A stretch of 64,000 bases of DNA from Phytopseudomonas dryadis (GCF_004327355.1 NZ_QJUM01000005.1:62001-126000), one strand, 5' to 3'. Numbered from the stretch's first letter, positions 10,225 to 19,236 are shown. Program-made: numbers and translations. Notes: generated by a model not told the origin, from the letters alone.

Positions 10225-10662
10225 ATGATGCAGCAGTCCGATCAACACCGTTTTGCCATGCAACTGGCCCAGCTTTCCCGTTCCTGGCGCGCCGAACTCG
10301 ACCGCCGGCTGGCCGGTCTGGGCCTCTCCCAGGCGCGCTGGCTGGTGCTGTTGCACCTGGGCCGCTTCGCCGAATTGCCAACCCAGCGCGAGCTGGCGCA
10401 GAGCGTCGGTGTCGAGGGGCCGACCCTGGCGCGTCTGCTCGACAGCCTGGAAGCCCAGGGCCTGGTCAGTCGGCAGTCGGTTCCCGAGGACCGCCGGGCG
10501 AAGAAGATCGCCTTGTGCCCGCCGGCCAAGCCGCTGATCGAAAAGATCGAAGCCATTTCCACCCAGGTGCGCGAAGAGCTGTTCGCCGGTATCGACGAAG
10601 ACGATTTGCGCCGCTGTCAGCAGGTTCACGCGCGGATTCTGGGCAACCTGGAACGGCGCTGA
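10225..10662 (+). CDS. MarR family transcriptional regulator
   Basis: The protein (145 residues from ATG 10225; ATG 10228 is equally possible) has the MarR winged helix-turn-helix: RWLVLLHLGRF, then TQRELAQSVGVEGPTLARLL near residues 53-72, then LEAQGLVSRQSVPEDRRAKK, the wing with the DxR motif. AAGAG at 10215-10219 serves as RBS. The stop overlaps the ATG of a drug-exporter gene (TGATG), so the two form an operon; a MarR protein in this setting usually represses its own operon and responds to an aromatic ligand. The ligand is unknown. Confidence 0.9.
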   Translation: MMQQSDQHRFAMQLAQLSRSWRAELDRRLAGLGLSQARWLVLLHLGRFAELPTQRELAQSVGVEGPTLARLLDSLEAQGLVSRQSVPEDRRAKKIALCPPAKPLIEKIEAISTQVREELFAGIDEDDLRRCQQVHARILGNLERR

Positions 10663-12065
10663 TGCGCCAGGACCTCGCGGCGCTGCAGCAACGGTTCGGC
10701 GCCCGCTACCCGCACTACCTGCTCGCTGTGCTGATGCTCGGCAGCATGGCGATGATCCTGGCTTCCACCAGTATCAATGTGGCGCTGCCGGCGATCATGG
10801 CCGACTTCCAGATCGGCCGGCCCCTGGCCCAGTGGCTGTCCACCGGCTTTCTCGCCGCGATGACCGCCGGGTTGCTGCTGTCCTCCTGGGCGCAGGCGCG
10901 ATTCGGCGCCAGAGCCACGGCCCAGACCGGTCTCGGCCTGTTCATCGTCACCTCGCTGCTGGCCCTGGTGGCCAGCGCCGCCTGGCAACTGATCGCCTTG
11001 CGCATTCTCCAGGGGCTGTGTGCCGGCATCGTCCAGCCGCTGGCCATGGTGCTGATCTTCCGCGTGTTCGCCAATGGCGGGCGCGGTACCGCCCTGGGTC
11101 TGTATGGCCTGGGGGTGATGATCGCGCCGACCCTGGGGCCGACCATCTGTGGCTACCTGGTCGATGGCTTTGGCTGGCAGGCGGTATTCTGGCTACCCCT
11201 GCCGATGTGCCTGCTGGGCATGCTCGGCGGCCAGTTGCTGCTGCCCAGCGTGCGGCAGCGCGACACGCCGTTTCTCGACCTGTGGGCGTTCGTCCTGTTG
11301 TGCATCGGCCTGTTCGCCTGGCTCGGCGCCCTGGCCGAAGCGCAGCGCTTCGCCTGGTTCGCGTGGCGGGTGTGGGCCCCCGGCGTGCTGGGCACGGCGG
11401 CGGTGATCGGCTTTCTGCTGCGCAGTCGTTACAGCAGCAAGCCTTTGCTGCCACTGGCGCTGTGGCGTCACCCGGGTTTCCGCGGTGCCAGTTGGGTGGC
11501 CCTGGCGCTGGGCATGGGGCTGTATGGCACGACCTATCTGCTCCCCCTGTATGTACAGACCGTCGAAGGCTACAGCGCCGGCTGGGCCGGCCTGCTGCTG
11601 TTGCCCACGGGGGTCATGATGGGCGCTGCATCCTTTCTCGGCGGCTGGCTCAGCGACCGGCTTTCCACGGCGGTGCTGCTGGTCAGCGGCCTGCTCATGC
11701 TGGCGCTGTCCTCGGCCGGCCTCGGCTGGCTGCAGCCAGGGGCTTCGTTTCTGCTGTTGTGCTTCTGGGCCTGCATCGGCCGTATCGGCCTGGGCATTCT
11801 GTTGCCGGCGCTGACCACCGGGTCGCTGGATATTCTCGGGCCTGAAGAACTGTCCAGCGGTGCCGGCGCCATCACCTTCGTCAGGCAACTGGGCGGGGCC
11901 TTCGGGATCAACCTGCTGACCTTCTTTCTCGAGTGGCGGCATGGCCGCGAAGGCGGGGACAGGGCCGCCGAGGCCCTGGCCTTCCAGCAGAGTTTCTGGC
12001 TGATGGCGGCGATTTTTGCGTTGGCCGTGTTCGCTGCCTGGGGCGTTCGCCCGCGGCATTCTTGA
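10662..12065 (+). CDS. MFS multidrug exporter, DHA2 (EmrB/QacA) type
   Basis: This 467-residue protein is a major facilitator with about 14 hydrophobic segments, as in the DHA2 drug:proton antiporters. Motifs seen: SINVALPAIMADFQI near residue 37 (the DHA2 motif D1), QWLSTGFLAAMTAGLLL, LRILQGLCAGIVQPLAMVL near residue 115, and GGWLSDRLSTAVLLV near residue 328, a motif A-like loop. No membrane fusion protein gene is adjacent, so it may act alone in the inner membrane or with distant partners. It is translationally coupled to the MarR gene; substrates cannot be read from sequence. Confidence 0.9.
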   Translation: MRQDLAALQQRFGARYPHYLLAVLMLGSMAMILASTSINVALPAIMADFQIGRPLAQWLSTGFLAAMTAGLLLSSWAQARFGARATAQTGLGLFIVTSLLALVASAAWQLIALRILQGLCAGIVQPLAMVLIFRVFANGGRGTALGLYGLGVMIAPTLGPTICGYLVDGFGWQAVFWLPLPMCLLGMLGGQLLLPSVRQRDTPFLDLWAFVLLCIGLFAWLGALAEAQRFAWFAWRVWAPGVLGTAAVIGFLLRSRYSSKPLLPLALWRHPGFRGASWVALALGMGLYGTTYLLPLYVQTVEGYSAGWAGLLLLPTGVMMGAASFLGGWLSDRLSTAVLLVSGLLMLALSSAGLGWLQPGASFLLLCFWACIGRIGLGILLPALTTGSLDILGPEELSSGAGAITFVRQLGGAFGINLLTFFLEWRHGREGGDRAAEALAFQQSFWLMAAIFALAVFAAWGVRPRHS

Positions 12066-12090
12066 CCGGCTCCGTCATTGATCGGTTTGT

Positions 12091-12120
12091 TTGGTTGCCT
12101 TGGCGTCTTTTGCGTATGAT
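12091..12120 (+). promoter_or_regulatory. Candidate promoter for the FimV-like gene
   Basis: TTGGTT (12091-12096) and TATGAT (12115-12120) are separated by 18 bp. They lie about 160 bp before the FimV-like start, leaving a long leader with no other gene. Confidence 0.4.
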
Positions 12121-12280
12121 GGCCAATCGCTTGCTGGCCAAGCATGACCCTACTCACTGGTCGGGGGGACAAGGAGCGTTTTCCGACGCAACACTGTGCC
12201 GCGCTGTTTTCGCATCGCATCCGACCTGTGTCGGCTTTCTGCGATATGACTACCCGAGCGGAGTTATCGAGAGTTTTTTT

Positions 12281-14239
12281 ATGACGCGTGTTCGTCGATT
12301 GCTGATCGGGCTGGCTTCGGGCTCGGCCTTCTATTCGGGGTTGGCGCCGGCGCTGGGCCTGGGCGAAATCACCCTGCACTCGGCCTTGAATCAGCCACTG
12401 GACGCCGAAATCGAACTGCTCGCCGTTGGCGATTTGAGCGCCGACGATCTGAAGGTCCGACTGGCCTCGGCCGATGCCTTCCAGCGTTCCGGCGTCGACC
12501 GCGTCCATTTCCTCAGCGATCTGCGTTTCACGCCCCTGCTGCGCGGCGGCAACAGCGCCATCCGGGTGGTATCCAGCCAGCCGGTTCGTGAGCCGTTCCT
12601 GAATTTCATCGTCGAAGTCAGCCGTCCCAACGGCCAGTTGCTGCGCGAGTACACCCTGTTGCTCGATCCGCCCGGTTCCTCGGCCTACCGTGCGCTCGCC
12701 GCCGTGCCTGCCGTGCGCGGCGAGGATCGGCCCAGCCCGGCCGCCAGGGCGCCTGCCGCCGCACCACGGCCCACGCCGGCGGCAACACAGGGCCAGCGCT
12801 ATACGGTTGCCAGTGGCGACAGCCTGTGGACGATTGCCAGCCGTCTGCGCGGCCATGGCAGCCCGGCGACCCAGCAGGAGCTGATGCGCGATATCCATGC
12901 CCTCAATCCCCAGGCATTCGGCAATGGCGACATCCACCGTCTGCGCGCCGGGGCCAGCCTGCTGCTGCCCGATAGCGCCGTGCCCGTCTCCAGCCCCGCT
13001 GCGCTTGCCGCCACCCCGGCCGCCGAGCCGATGTCCGCGGCCGCCAGCGACAGCACGCCGCAACAGCCGCAGGAACCGCAGGTCGAGCTACTGGCCCAGA
13101 TGCGCCGCGTCGACGAAGAACTGGCCAGCCGCACCGCGGAGAACCTGCAGTTGCAGCAGAACATGCTGGCCATGCAGGAGCAGTTGCAGGCCCTGCAGCA
13201 GCAGATGCAGGCCAGGGACGCGCAACTGGCGCAATTGCAGGCGCAGATCGCCGCCCGCACGCCCGCGCAGCCCGTCGTGACGCCTGCCGCAGCGGCTACC
13301 CAGCGCGGGCAGGCGCCACGTGAACAGGGGATGTGGTGGCTCCTGGCGGTCTCGCTGCTGGCCGTGCTTGGCGCATTGCTGGCGCTGTTCTGGCGCTCGC
13401 GCAGGCGTGATGCCCGGGCCGTGGTCGAGCCCGCGGTGGTCATGCCGCCTCCCGCCGAGGCGGTCGTGGTGACGCGCGCCGAGGCGCCGGTGCCGGCCCG
13501 CCCGCAGGGCCTGGAACCAGCCAGCCTGGTGGGCGCGACCGATGCCCTCGAGGGCGCCAATATCTATATCGCCTACGGCCGCCTGGGGGAGGCGGCGACC
13601 ACCCTGCGTCAGGCATGCCTGGCGCAGCCGCAACGTGGGGATATCCGCTTGCGCCTGCTCGACGTGCTGGCGCAGCAGGGTAACGCCGAGGCCTTCGCCG
13701 AGGAGGAGGCCGTGCTGCGTGAGTCGGGTTTCGACCCTGCCCGTATCGATCAGCTCAAGGCGCGTTACCCCGCCTTGTTCGCCCAGCCGGCGCCGGAGCC
13801 CCTGGACGACCTGATCCTGGCGTTCGATGAAACGCCTGCGCCTGCCGCGCAGCCCCCTCAGGACGATGACTTTCAACTCAATCTGGACGACCTTTCCCTG
13901 GATGCGGACTGGGACCTGGTCAGCCCGTTCGCCCCGGACGCGAACAGGAAAGCCGCTGTCCAGGCCGAGCTCGACAGCCAGCTGGACGAGTTGCCGGAGG
14001 CCTTTTTCCCTGATGCCCGCAGTCCTTTCGCCAGCGCCATGCTGGTCGAGGAAGAGCTGCCGGACGACCTCGACCGACTGGCTGCGGACCACGAGAGCCT
14101 GAGCCAGCTCAACCTGGCGCTGGCCTATATCGAGCAGGGCGATCTGCAGGCGGCCTGTGCCATTCTCAATGAAGTGATCGACGAGGGCGACGAGCAGCAG
14201 AAGCAGGAAGCTCGCGAGCTGCTGGCACGGATCGCCTGA
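12281..14239 (+). CDS. FimV-like LysM/TPR envelope protein
   Basis: This 652-residue protein has the architecture of FimV. A signal peptide is followed by the FimV N-terminal domain (LGEITLHSALNQPLDAEIEL, from residue 27), a LysM domain near 173-235 (RYTVASGDSLWTIASRL), a glutamine-rich coiled coil near 265-330, one membrane helix near 352-372 (WWLLAVSLLAVLGALLALFW), TPR-like repeats and the C-terminal FimV motif (LSQLNLALAYIEQGDLQAA). FimV is a peptidoglycan-binding hub for type IV pili and polar signalling, but P. aeruginosa FimV is over 900 residues and lies elsewhere; this shorter protein beside recQ fits a second, uncharacterised FimV paralogue. ATG 12281 was chosen because it opens the signal peptide. 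Confidence 0.85.
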   Translation: MTRVRRLLIGLASGSAFYSGLAPALGLGEITLHSALNQPLDAEIELLAVGDLSADDLKVRLASADAFQRSGVDRVHFLSDLRFTPLLRGGNSAIRVVSSQPVREPFLNFIVEVSRPNGQLLREYTLLLDPPGSSAYRALAAVPAVRGEDRPSPAARAPAAAPRPTPAATQGQRYTVASGDSLWTIASRLRGHGSPATQQELMRDIHALNPQAFGNGDIHRLRAGASLLLPDSAVPVSSPAALAATPAAEPMSAAASDSTPQQPQEPQVELLAQMRRVDEELASRTAENLQLQQNMLAMQEQLQALQQQMQARDAQLAQLQAQIAARTPAQPVVTPAAAATQRGQAPREQGMWWLLAVSLLAVLGALLALFWRSRRRDARAVVEPAVVMPPPAEAVVVTRAEAPVPARPQGLEPASLVGATDALEGANIYIAYGRLGEAATTLRQACLAQPQRGDIRLRLLDVLAQQGNAEAFAEEEAVLRESGFDPARIDQLKARYPALFAQPAPEPLDDLILAFDETPAPAAQPPQDDDFQLNLDDLSLDADWDLVSPFAPDANRKAAVQAELDSQLDELPEAFFPDARSPFASAMLVEEELPDDLDRLAADHESLSQLNLALAYIEQGDLQAACAILNEVIDEGDEQQKQEARELLARIA

Positions 14240-14281
14240 GGTGCCGCGTCACGGGCTGAGCAATCGCCAAGGAGAATCACA

Positions 14282-14581
14282 ATGAGTCAGAACAAAAAAG
14301 TGGAAGTGACCATCACCTATTGCAGCCAGTGCCAGTGGTTGTTGCGTGCCGCCTGGCTGGCCCAGGAACTGTTGTCGACCTTCGCCGACGACCTGGCAAA
14401 AGTCAGCCTGGAACCGGGCACCGGCGGCGTGTTCCGCATCCTCTGCGACGATGTGCAGATCTGGGAGCGCAAGGCCGATGGCGGTTTCCCCGAAGCCAAG
14501 GTGCTCAAGCAACGCGTGCGTGACCAGATCGACCCCACTCGCGATCTGGGCCACAACGATCGGAACGCGGCGCCTGCCTGA
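14282..14581 (+). CDS. SelT/SelW/SelH family (Rdx) thioredoxin-fold protein
   Basis: The 99-residue protein shows the Rdx pattern: a beta strand VEVTITYC, the redox motif CSQC at residues 14-17 (CxxC in place of the CxxU of selenoproteins), RAAWLAQELLSTF, then GTGGVFRILCDDVQIWERK and PEAKVLKQRVRDQI. The family is thought to have a glutathione- or thioredoxin-linked redox role, but bacterial members are not characterised. An AAGGAG RBS lies 8 bp upstream of the start. It follows the FimV-like gene by 42 bp and may share its transcript. Confidence 0.9.
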   Translation: MSQNKKVEVTITYCSQCQWLLRAAWLAQELLSTFADDLAKVSLEPGTGGVFRILCDDVQIWERKADGGFPEAKVLKQRVRDQIDPTRDLGHNDRNAAPA

Positions 14582-14629
14582 GCATACGGATGCCAGTGTT
14601 CGGTTCGCTGGCAAGACCCGGTTCTTGGC

Positions 14630-14725
14630 GGTGCCGCGGCCCGCGGCGAATGGTGGCCGCGGCGCGGATTTCGCGGGATGGCCGCAAGCCTGTCGCCGCT
14701 GAGGCTCGCGCGCACGGTGGCGGGA
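14630..14725 (+). repeat. Degenerate REP unit
   Basis: This 96-bp stretch keeps GCGGCGAATGGTGGCC and a weakened opposed half (ATGGCCGCAAGCCTGTCGCC). It is the most decayed copy of the 116-bp family in the window. The rest of the 260-bp gap (14582-14841) holds no recognisable gene. Confidence 0.6.
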
Positions 14726-14841
14726 CGCCGGGCCGGGATCGCCGCCAGCGGCCAGTGAAGCTGTCATGCAATGGCCATGACGCGGTCACAAACCTTTCAC
14801 CGGCTTCGCGCAAGCTCGGCGAAAACCGCCGGAGACCGCCC

Positions 14842-15666
14842 ATGAGCAGCGCACAGCTGGTAAGACCGAGTCGCAAGCAACGTGTCCGTACCCTGTGGAT
14901 TTCCGATGTGCACCTGGGTACCCGCGATTCCCAGGCCGAGCACCTGGCGGCCTTTCTCAAGCGCTACCAGGCCGACCGTATCTATCTGGTGGGCGACATC
15001 ATCGATGGCTGGAAACTGCGCGGCGGCATCTACTGGCCACAAGCCCACACCAACGTGATCCGCCGCCTGCTGACCATGAGCAAGCGCGGGACCGAGGTGA
15101 TCTACGTGACCGGCAACCACGACGAATTCCTGCGCCGTTACTCCAGGCTGCTGCTCGGCAATATCCACCTGGTGGACGAGGCCGAACACATCACCGCCGA
15201 TGGCCGTCGCCTGCTGGTGATCCATGGCGACCAGTTCGACGTGATCACCCGCTATCACCGCTGGCTGGCCTTTCTCGGCGATTCGGCCTATGGCTTCACC
15301 CTGACCCTGAACCGCTGGCTCAACGGCTGGCGCCACCGTTATGGCTATGGCTACTGGTCGCTGTCGGCCTACCTCAAGCACAAGGTCAAGAGCGCGGTGA
15401 ACTTCATCAGCGACTTCGAAGAGGCCATCGCCCATGAGTGCACCCGGCGCGGCTTCAACGGCGTGGTCTGCGGCCACATCCACCATGCCGAGATCCGCCA
15501 GATGGACCAGGTCGAATACATGAACTGCGGCGACTGGGTCGAGTCGTGCACGGCATTGATCGAGCACTTGGACGGCCATATCGAGCTGTACCGCCTGGCC
15601 GATGACCAGGATCGGCTGGCCCGTCTGCAGGCGGCCAAGGTCGCGGTCATCGAGCCGGCGGCATGA
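14842..15666 (+). CDS. UDP-2,3-diacylglucosamine diphosphatase-like metallophosphoesterase
   Basis: The 274-residue protein is a calcineurin-like phosphoesterase of the LpxH/LpxH2 group. Metal-binding motifs are clear: LWISDVHLGT near residue 19, VGDIIDGW near 50, VTGNHDEF near 90, IHGDQFD near 130 and CGHIHHAE near 210. LpxH hydrolyses UDP-2,3-diacylglucosamine in lipid A synthesis, but proteins of this subgroup often coexist with a true LpxH and are of unsettled role. The start has CGGAGA 7 bp upstream. Its last 4 bp overlap the glycosyltransferase gene, so both probably work on the same envelope lipid or sugar. Confidence 0.85.
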   Translation: MSSAQLVRPSRKQRVRTLWISDVHLGTRDSQAEHLAAFLKRYQADRIYLVGDIIDGWKLRGGIYWPQAHTNVIRRLLTMSKRGTEVIYVTGNHDEFLRRYSRLLLGNIHLVDEAEHITADGRRLLVIHGDQFDVITRYHRWLAFLGDSAYGFTLTLNRWLNGWRHRYGYGYWSLSAYLKHKVKSAVNFISDFEEAIAHECTRRGFNGVVCGHIHHAEIRQMDQVEYMNCGDWVESCTALIEHLDGHIELYRLADDQDRLARLQAAKVAVIEPAA

Positions 15667-16706
15667 GGCTGCTGATCGTTTCCGATGCCTGGGCGCCGCA
15701 GGTCAATGGCGTGGTCACCAGCCTGCAGGCGCTGGTCGACGAACTGCGAGGCATGGGCCACCAGGTCGAGGTGCTGGCGCCCCATGGGTTTCGCAGCGTG
15801 CCTTGCCCGAGCTATCCGGAGATTCCCCTGGTGTGGAATCTGTGGCGCGTTGGCGCCGCCATCGAGGCCTTTCGTCCCGACTGCGTGCACCTGGCCACCG
15901 AAGGCCCGCTGGGCTGGGCGGCGCGGCGCTGGTTGAAACGCCGCGGCCTGGCCTTTTCCAGCGCCATCCATACCCGTTTCCCGGAGTACCTGAGCGCCCG
16001 TTATCGCTGGTTGCCGCTGAGCCTGGGCTACGCCTTCCTGCGTGCCTTTCACCGGCCCAGCCAGGCGGTACTGGTGAGCACCGAGCGCTTGCGGACGGAA
16101 TTCGCCCGTCGCCGCCTGCAGCGTCTGTCGCTATGGCGCAAGGGCGTCGATACGCGTTTGTTCAAGCGCCAGGGAGGGCGGCATGGGCAGCTCTCGGCGG
16201 TGTTCCTCTACGTCGGGCGCATCGCCCCGGAGAAGAACCTGCAGGCCTTTCTCGACCTCGACCTGCCGGGGGAAAAGTGGGTCGTCGGCGATGGGCCGCA
16301 ACGCCAGGCACTGGAGCAGGCCTATCCGCTGGCGAAGTTCTTCGGCTATCGGCACGGCGAGGCCCTGGCCGAAACCTATCGCCGGGCCAGTGTGCTGGTG
16401 TTCCCGTCGCTGACCGATACCTATGGCCTGGTGATGCTCGAGGCCCAGGCGTGCGGTACGCCGGTGGCCGCCTTTACCGTGCCCGGCCCGCTGGACGTGG
16501 TGCTGCCGGGGGTGACCGGGGTCTTGGCCGATGACCTGCGCCAGGCCTGCCTGGCGGCGCTCGAACTGGATCGCGGGCGATGCGCCGAGGTGGCGGGGCG
16601 ACAATCCTGGCACGCGTCGGCCCTGGAGTTCCTCGCCCGGCAACCCTTGCTCAGTGGCGAGCCATTGCCGCAAGGCGTACCGGTTTCGGCGATTGGCGGC
16701 TGGTGA
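15663..16706 (+). CDS. Group 1 glycosyltransferase (GT4 type)
   Basis: The 347-residue protein is a GT-B fold retaining glycosyltransferase. The N-terminal half has the acceptor-side signature VSDAWAPQVNGVVTSLQAL near residues 6-24. The C-terminal half has FLYVGRIAPEKNLQAFLDL near 181, VVGDGP near 209 and the E-x7-E nucleotide-sugar motif FPSLTDTYGLVMLEAQACG near 253-271. The N-terminal sequence is like that of plant sulfolipid synthase SQD2 and mannosyl-phosphatidylinositol transferases, so a glycolipid product is plausible. It is coupled to the phosphoesterase gene upstream, and the pair resembles a small glycolipid cassette. Donor and acceptor are unknown. Confidence 0.85.
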   Translation: MRLLIVSDAWAPQVNGVVTSLQALVDELRGMGHQVEVLAPHGFRSVPCPSYPEIPLVWNLWRVGAAIEAFRPDCVHLATEGPLGWAARRWLKRRGLAFSSAIHTRFPEYLSARYRWLPLSLGYAFLRAFHRPSQAVLVSTERLRTEFARRRLQRLSLWRKGVDTRLFKRQGGRHGQLSAVFLYVGRIAPEKNLQAFLDLDLPGEKWVVGDGPQRQALEQAYPLAKFFGYRHGEALAETYRRASVLVFPSLTDTYGLVMLEAQACGTPVAAFTVPGPLDVVLPGVTGVLADDLRQACLAALELDRGRCAEVAGRQSWHASALEFLARQPLLSGEPLPQGVPVSAIGGW

Positions 16707-16777
16707 AATGCCCCGTGCGGACAAGGTCTCGCTGAGGGTCGACCGACGCCTGCAGGCAAGGCGGCGACCATGCCGCC

Positions 16778-18166
16778 CTACATGATGATCTTGTCGCGCA
16801 GTTTCTCGGCGGCCTGCTGCAGGGCCTGGATGACGCGTTCCTTGTCGAAGTTCTGGATGCCATTGGTGTCCAGGTACATGGAGAAGCCGGGCAGTTCGTG
16901 TTCGACATAGCTCGAACTGGCGCCCAGGTCGCGGCGGAAATCCACCACCTGGTAGATCTGGACCGGTCGGGTGAAGCCCTTGACGTTGATCTGGCCCTTG
17001 TCGCGGCACATGATCACGTCCTTGACCAGCGAGTAGGTCTCGTGGGAGATGAGGATCTCGCCGGCTTCGGCGGCGCTTTCCAGGCGGCTGGCCAGGTTCA
17101 CGTCGCGGCCGATGATGGTGTAGTCCATGCGCGTGTCGGCGCCGAAGTTGCCGACCGTGCAATAGCCGGTATTCAGGCCCATGCGGATTTCCAGGGGCTT
17201 GGTGATGCCCTGGGCGCGCCATTGCTGGCGCAGCACCTTCATGTGCTTGCGCATGACGATGGCCATCGACACCGCGGCCACGGCGTCCTTCTTGGCGCCC
17301 TGGCTGGTCGGGTCGCCGAAGAACACCATCACGCTGTCGCCGATGAACTTGTCGATGGTGCCGCCGAACTTGAGGCAGATCTTCGACATTTCATTGAGGT
17401 AGCTGTTGAGCAGGTCGGTCAGGGCTTCGGCTTCCAGCTCCTCGGACAGCTCGGTGAAGCCCTTGATGTCGGAGAAGAATACCGTCAGCTTCTTGCGCTG
17501 GGTTTCCAGGCGCACGCTTTTCTTGCCACTGAAGATCGATTCCCAGACCTGCGGCGACAGGTACTTGGCCAGGTTGCGCGCCAGCCGGGCCGCCTTTTCC
17601 TGTTCGCGCTTGATCTCGCTGCGCACCTGGGTCAGGCGTATGCCCTGGTGGTGCACGAAATAGGCGGTGATGCAGATGTACAGGGTGGAGAAGGCGATGC
17701 TGACCAGGGCCACCAGCACCGGCGTCTCGGGCTCGATGCGCAGATCGATCAGCGAGGCGGTGAGCAGGGTGCCGCTGATCGCGACCAGCAGCGCCAGGCC
17801 CATGTCGCGCAGCCCGCCGATGATCAGCGCACTGAAGCACAGGGTGAGCAGGCACATCAGGCTGGGGACCACGGAGAAACTCAGGAACGCCAGGGCCGCG
17901 CCGCAGTGCAGGGCGTCGATGAACAGCAGGACTAGCACGGTTCGTTGTGGATGATCGCGCTTGAAATATTGGCCGAGATGGTGGGCCAGGTGGGGGTAGA
18001 GCAGGGCGTAGGGCACCATCCACAGCATATCGTGACCGAACACCTGCACATAGGTGCCGGCGGCGACACTGGCGGCCAGGGCTATATAGGCCAGCACCCG
18101 CGAATAGTATTCGCGCAGGGGAGGCGTTGGCAGCGCGTCGGGATGGCTGGAGAAGGTTGCATTCAT
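16778..18166 (-). CDS. cyaB: Class III adenylate cyclase with MASE2 sensor, CyaB
   Basis: The 462-residue protein has an N-terminal MASE2 membrane domain of about six helices (LAYIALAASVAAGTYVQVFG onward) and a C-terminal class III nucleotide cyclase domain. Catalytic landmarks: first metal aspartate in TVFFSDIKGFTELSE near residue 230, second metal region FIGDSVMVFFGDP, adenine pocket and transition-state residues in MDYTIIGRDVNLASRLE. P. aeruginosa CyaB has the same layout and length and makes the cAMP that feeds Vfr virulence control. ATG 18166 was chosen by that length, although no good RBS is visible; the frame is open further upstream to 18343. GGDEF-type motifs are absent. Confidence 0.92.
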   Translation of the reverse strand: MNATFSSHPDALPTPPLREYYSRVLAYIALAASVAAGTYVQVFGHDMLWMVPYALLYPHLAHHLGQYFKRDHPQRTVLVLLFIDALHCGAALAFLSFSVVPSLMCLLTLCFSALIIGGLRDMGLALLVAISGTLLTASLIDLRIEPETPVLVALVSIAFSTLYICITAYFVHHQGIRLTQVRSEIKREQEKAARLARNLAKYLSPQVWESIFSGKKSVRLETQRKKLTVFFSDIKGFTELSEELEAEALTDLLNSYLNEMSKICLKFGGTIDKFIGDSVMVFFGDPTSQGAKKDAVAAVSMAIVMRKHMKVLRQQWRAQGITKPLEIRMGLNTGYCTVGNFGADTRMDYTIIGRDVNLASRLESAAEAGEILISHETYSLVKDVIMCRDKGQINVKGFTRPVQIYQVVDFRRDLGASSSYVEHELPGFSMYLDTNGIQNFDKERVIQALQQAAEKLRDKIIM

Positions 18167-18411
18167 GCGTTGGAGGAAATCCCTACTGAGGTTCCGACTG
18201 CCATACCGGGCGTCATGCGAGTGGCAGACGTGCGAACGGGCCAGCGGCAAAGCGGGATCATAACCAAGCGCGACGATGGCGGCAAAGCGGAATAGGAGCA
18301 GCGGTAGGCTACGGGCCACCAGCGGCAGATGAAAGAAGGCCACCAGCGAAAATGCCAGGGTCGCGGTCGATACCAGCCAGTCAAGCAGGTGGCTCGCAAG
18401 ACGCTGGCCCT

Positions 18412-18559
18412 GCAGGAGCCGCGACCCCGCGGCGAATGCTAGCTACGCCACGGATTCTGCGCGATGGCTGCAATCGTATCGCGCCGAGGGCGACGCTCCT
18501 GCACGTGCGGTGGTTTGCCGCTCTCCTGTAGGCGCCCGCTCCTAAACCTTATCTGATCG
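18412..18559 (+). repeat. REP unit plus the AAACCTTATCTGATCG motif
   Basis: The 433-bp gap between the cyaB start (18166) and the Mpo1-like gene holds one complete 116-bp unit (18412-18527), a truncated GTAGGCGCC start at 18528, and the motif AAACCTTATCTGATCG at 18544-18559. The rest, 18167-18411, is presumably cyaB leader and shows no gene. Confidence 0.85.
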
Positions 18560-18599
18560 TTATGAAGGGTCGCGGTGGTCAACGCCTGGCTTGGCCCGG

Positions 18600-18905
18600 C
18601 TAAAAGCGAATGCGGCCGGTGAGGACATCCTTGAGCATCACCCAGTCGCCCATCAGCGAGTACAGCGGGTACTGGAAAGTCGCCGGACGGTTGTGCTCGA
18701 AGAAAAAGTGCCCGACCCAGGCGAAGCCGTAGCCGATCACCGGCAGCATCAGCAACCACAGCCATTGCTGGCTGAGCAGCACATGGCCGAGCACGGCCAG
18801 CACCAGCAGGCTGCCGACATAGTGCAGGCGCCGGCAGGTCGGGTTGCTGTGCTCCTGCAGGTAATAGGGGTAGAACTCGGCGAAGGAGTTGAAGCGTTTC
18901 GGCAT
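18600..18905 (-). CDS. Mpo1-like / DUF962 membrane protein
   Basis: This 101-residue protein matches the DUF962/Mpo1-like family: FAEFYPYYLQEHSNPTCRRLHYVG near residues 8-31, two helices (LLVLAVLGHVLL, LWLLMLPVIGYGFAWVGHFF), then FEHNRPATFQYPLYSLMGDW. Conserved histidines in EHSNPxxRRLHYxG and HFFFEHNRPATF are the hallmark; in yeast Mpo1 they bind iron for alpha-oxidation of phytosphingosine-derived fatty acids. The bacterial function is not known. A GGTGCTCC (AGGAGCACC on the coding strand is seen as GGAGGTGCTCC) gives a strong RBS just before the ATG. Confidence 0.88.
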   Translation of the reverse strand: MPKRFNSFAEFYPYYLQEHSNPTCRRLHYVGSLLVLAVLGHVLLSQQWLWLLMLPVIGYGFAWVGHFFFEHNRPATFQYPLYSLMGDWVMLKDVLTGRIRF

Positions 18906-19076
18906 GGAGCACCTCCTGTTGTTTTTATCGGGCTCGGTGTCTCGTAGTCTAGTACCGCTTTGCGTTCAGGCCCATGTTCACTGGGGGGAATCACCGCCAG
19001 TGCCCGGGTGCTCGGATAGGGACCGTCCTGACGCTCCCCGTACAATAATCCGAACGGAGGTCAAAAGGCCCAATCG

Positions 19077-19170
19077 TAGGAGCCCCGACCCCGGGGCGAA
19101 GCGATGGCGGCCATTCAGCGGGATCGATGCTGGGCCCGCCAATCGCCGCGGGACGCGCCCCCTGCGCCAG
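19077..19170 (+). repeat. Diverged REP unit, subtype with CCCCGACCCCGGGGCG
   Basis: The 331-bp gap 18906-19236 contains one unit beginning GTAGGAGCCCCG at 19077, followed by an opposed half CCAATCGCCGCGGGACGCGC. This subtype closely matches the last, different unit of the big array at 29987. No gene was seen in the rest of the gap. Confidence 0.75.
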
Positions 19171-19236
19171 CGTGGCCAGCCTTCACGCTATCGTTGAATG
19201 CCGTGTGGGGATCGGGCGTCCACCGACACTCGCGTG

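Noticed and set aside
18167..18343. N-terminal extension of CyaB from an upstream in-frame start
   Set aside because: It would add 59 residues not seen in the family; P. aeruginosa CyaB length fits ATG 18166.
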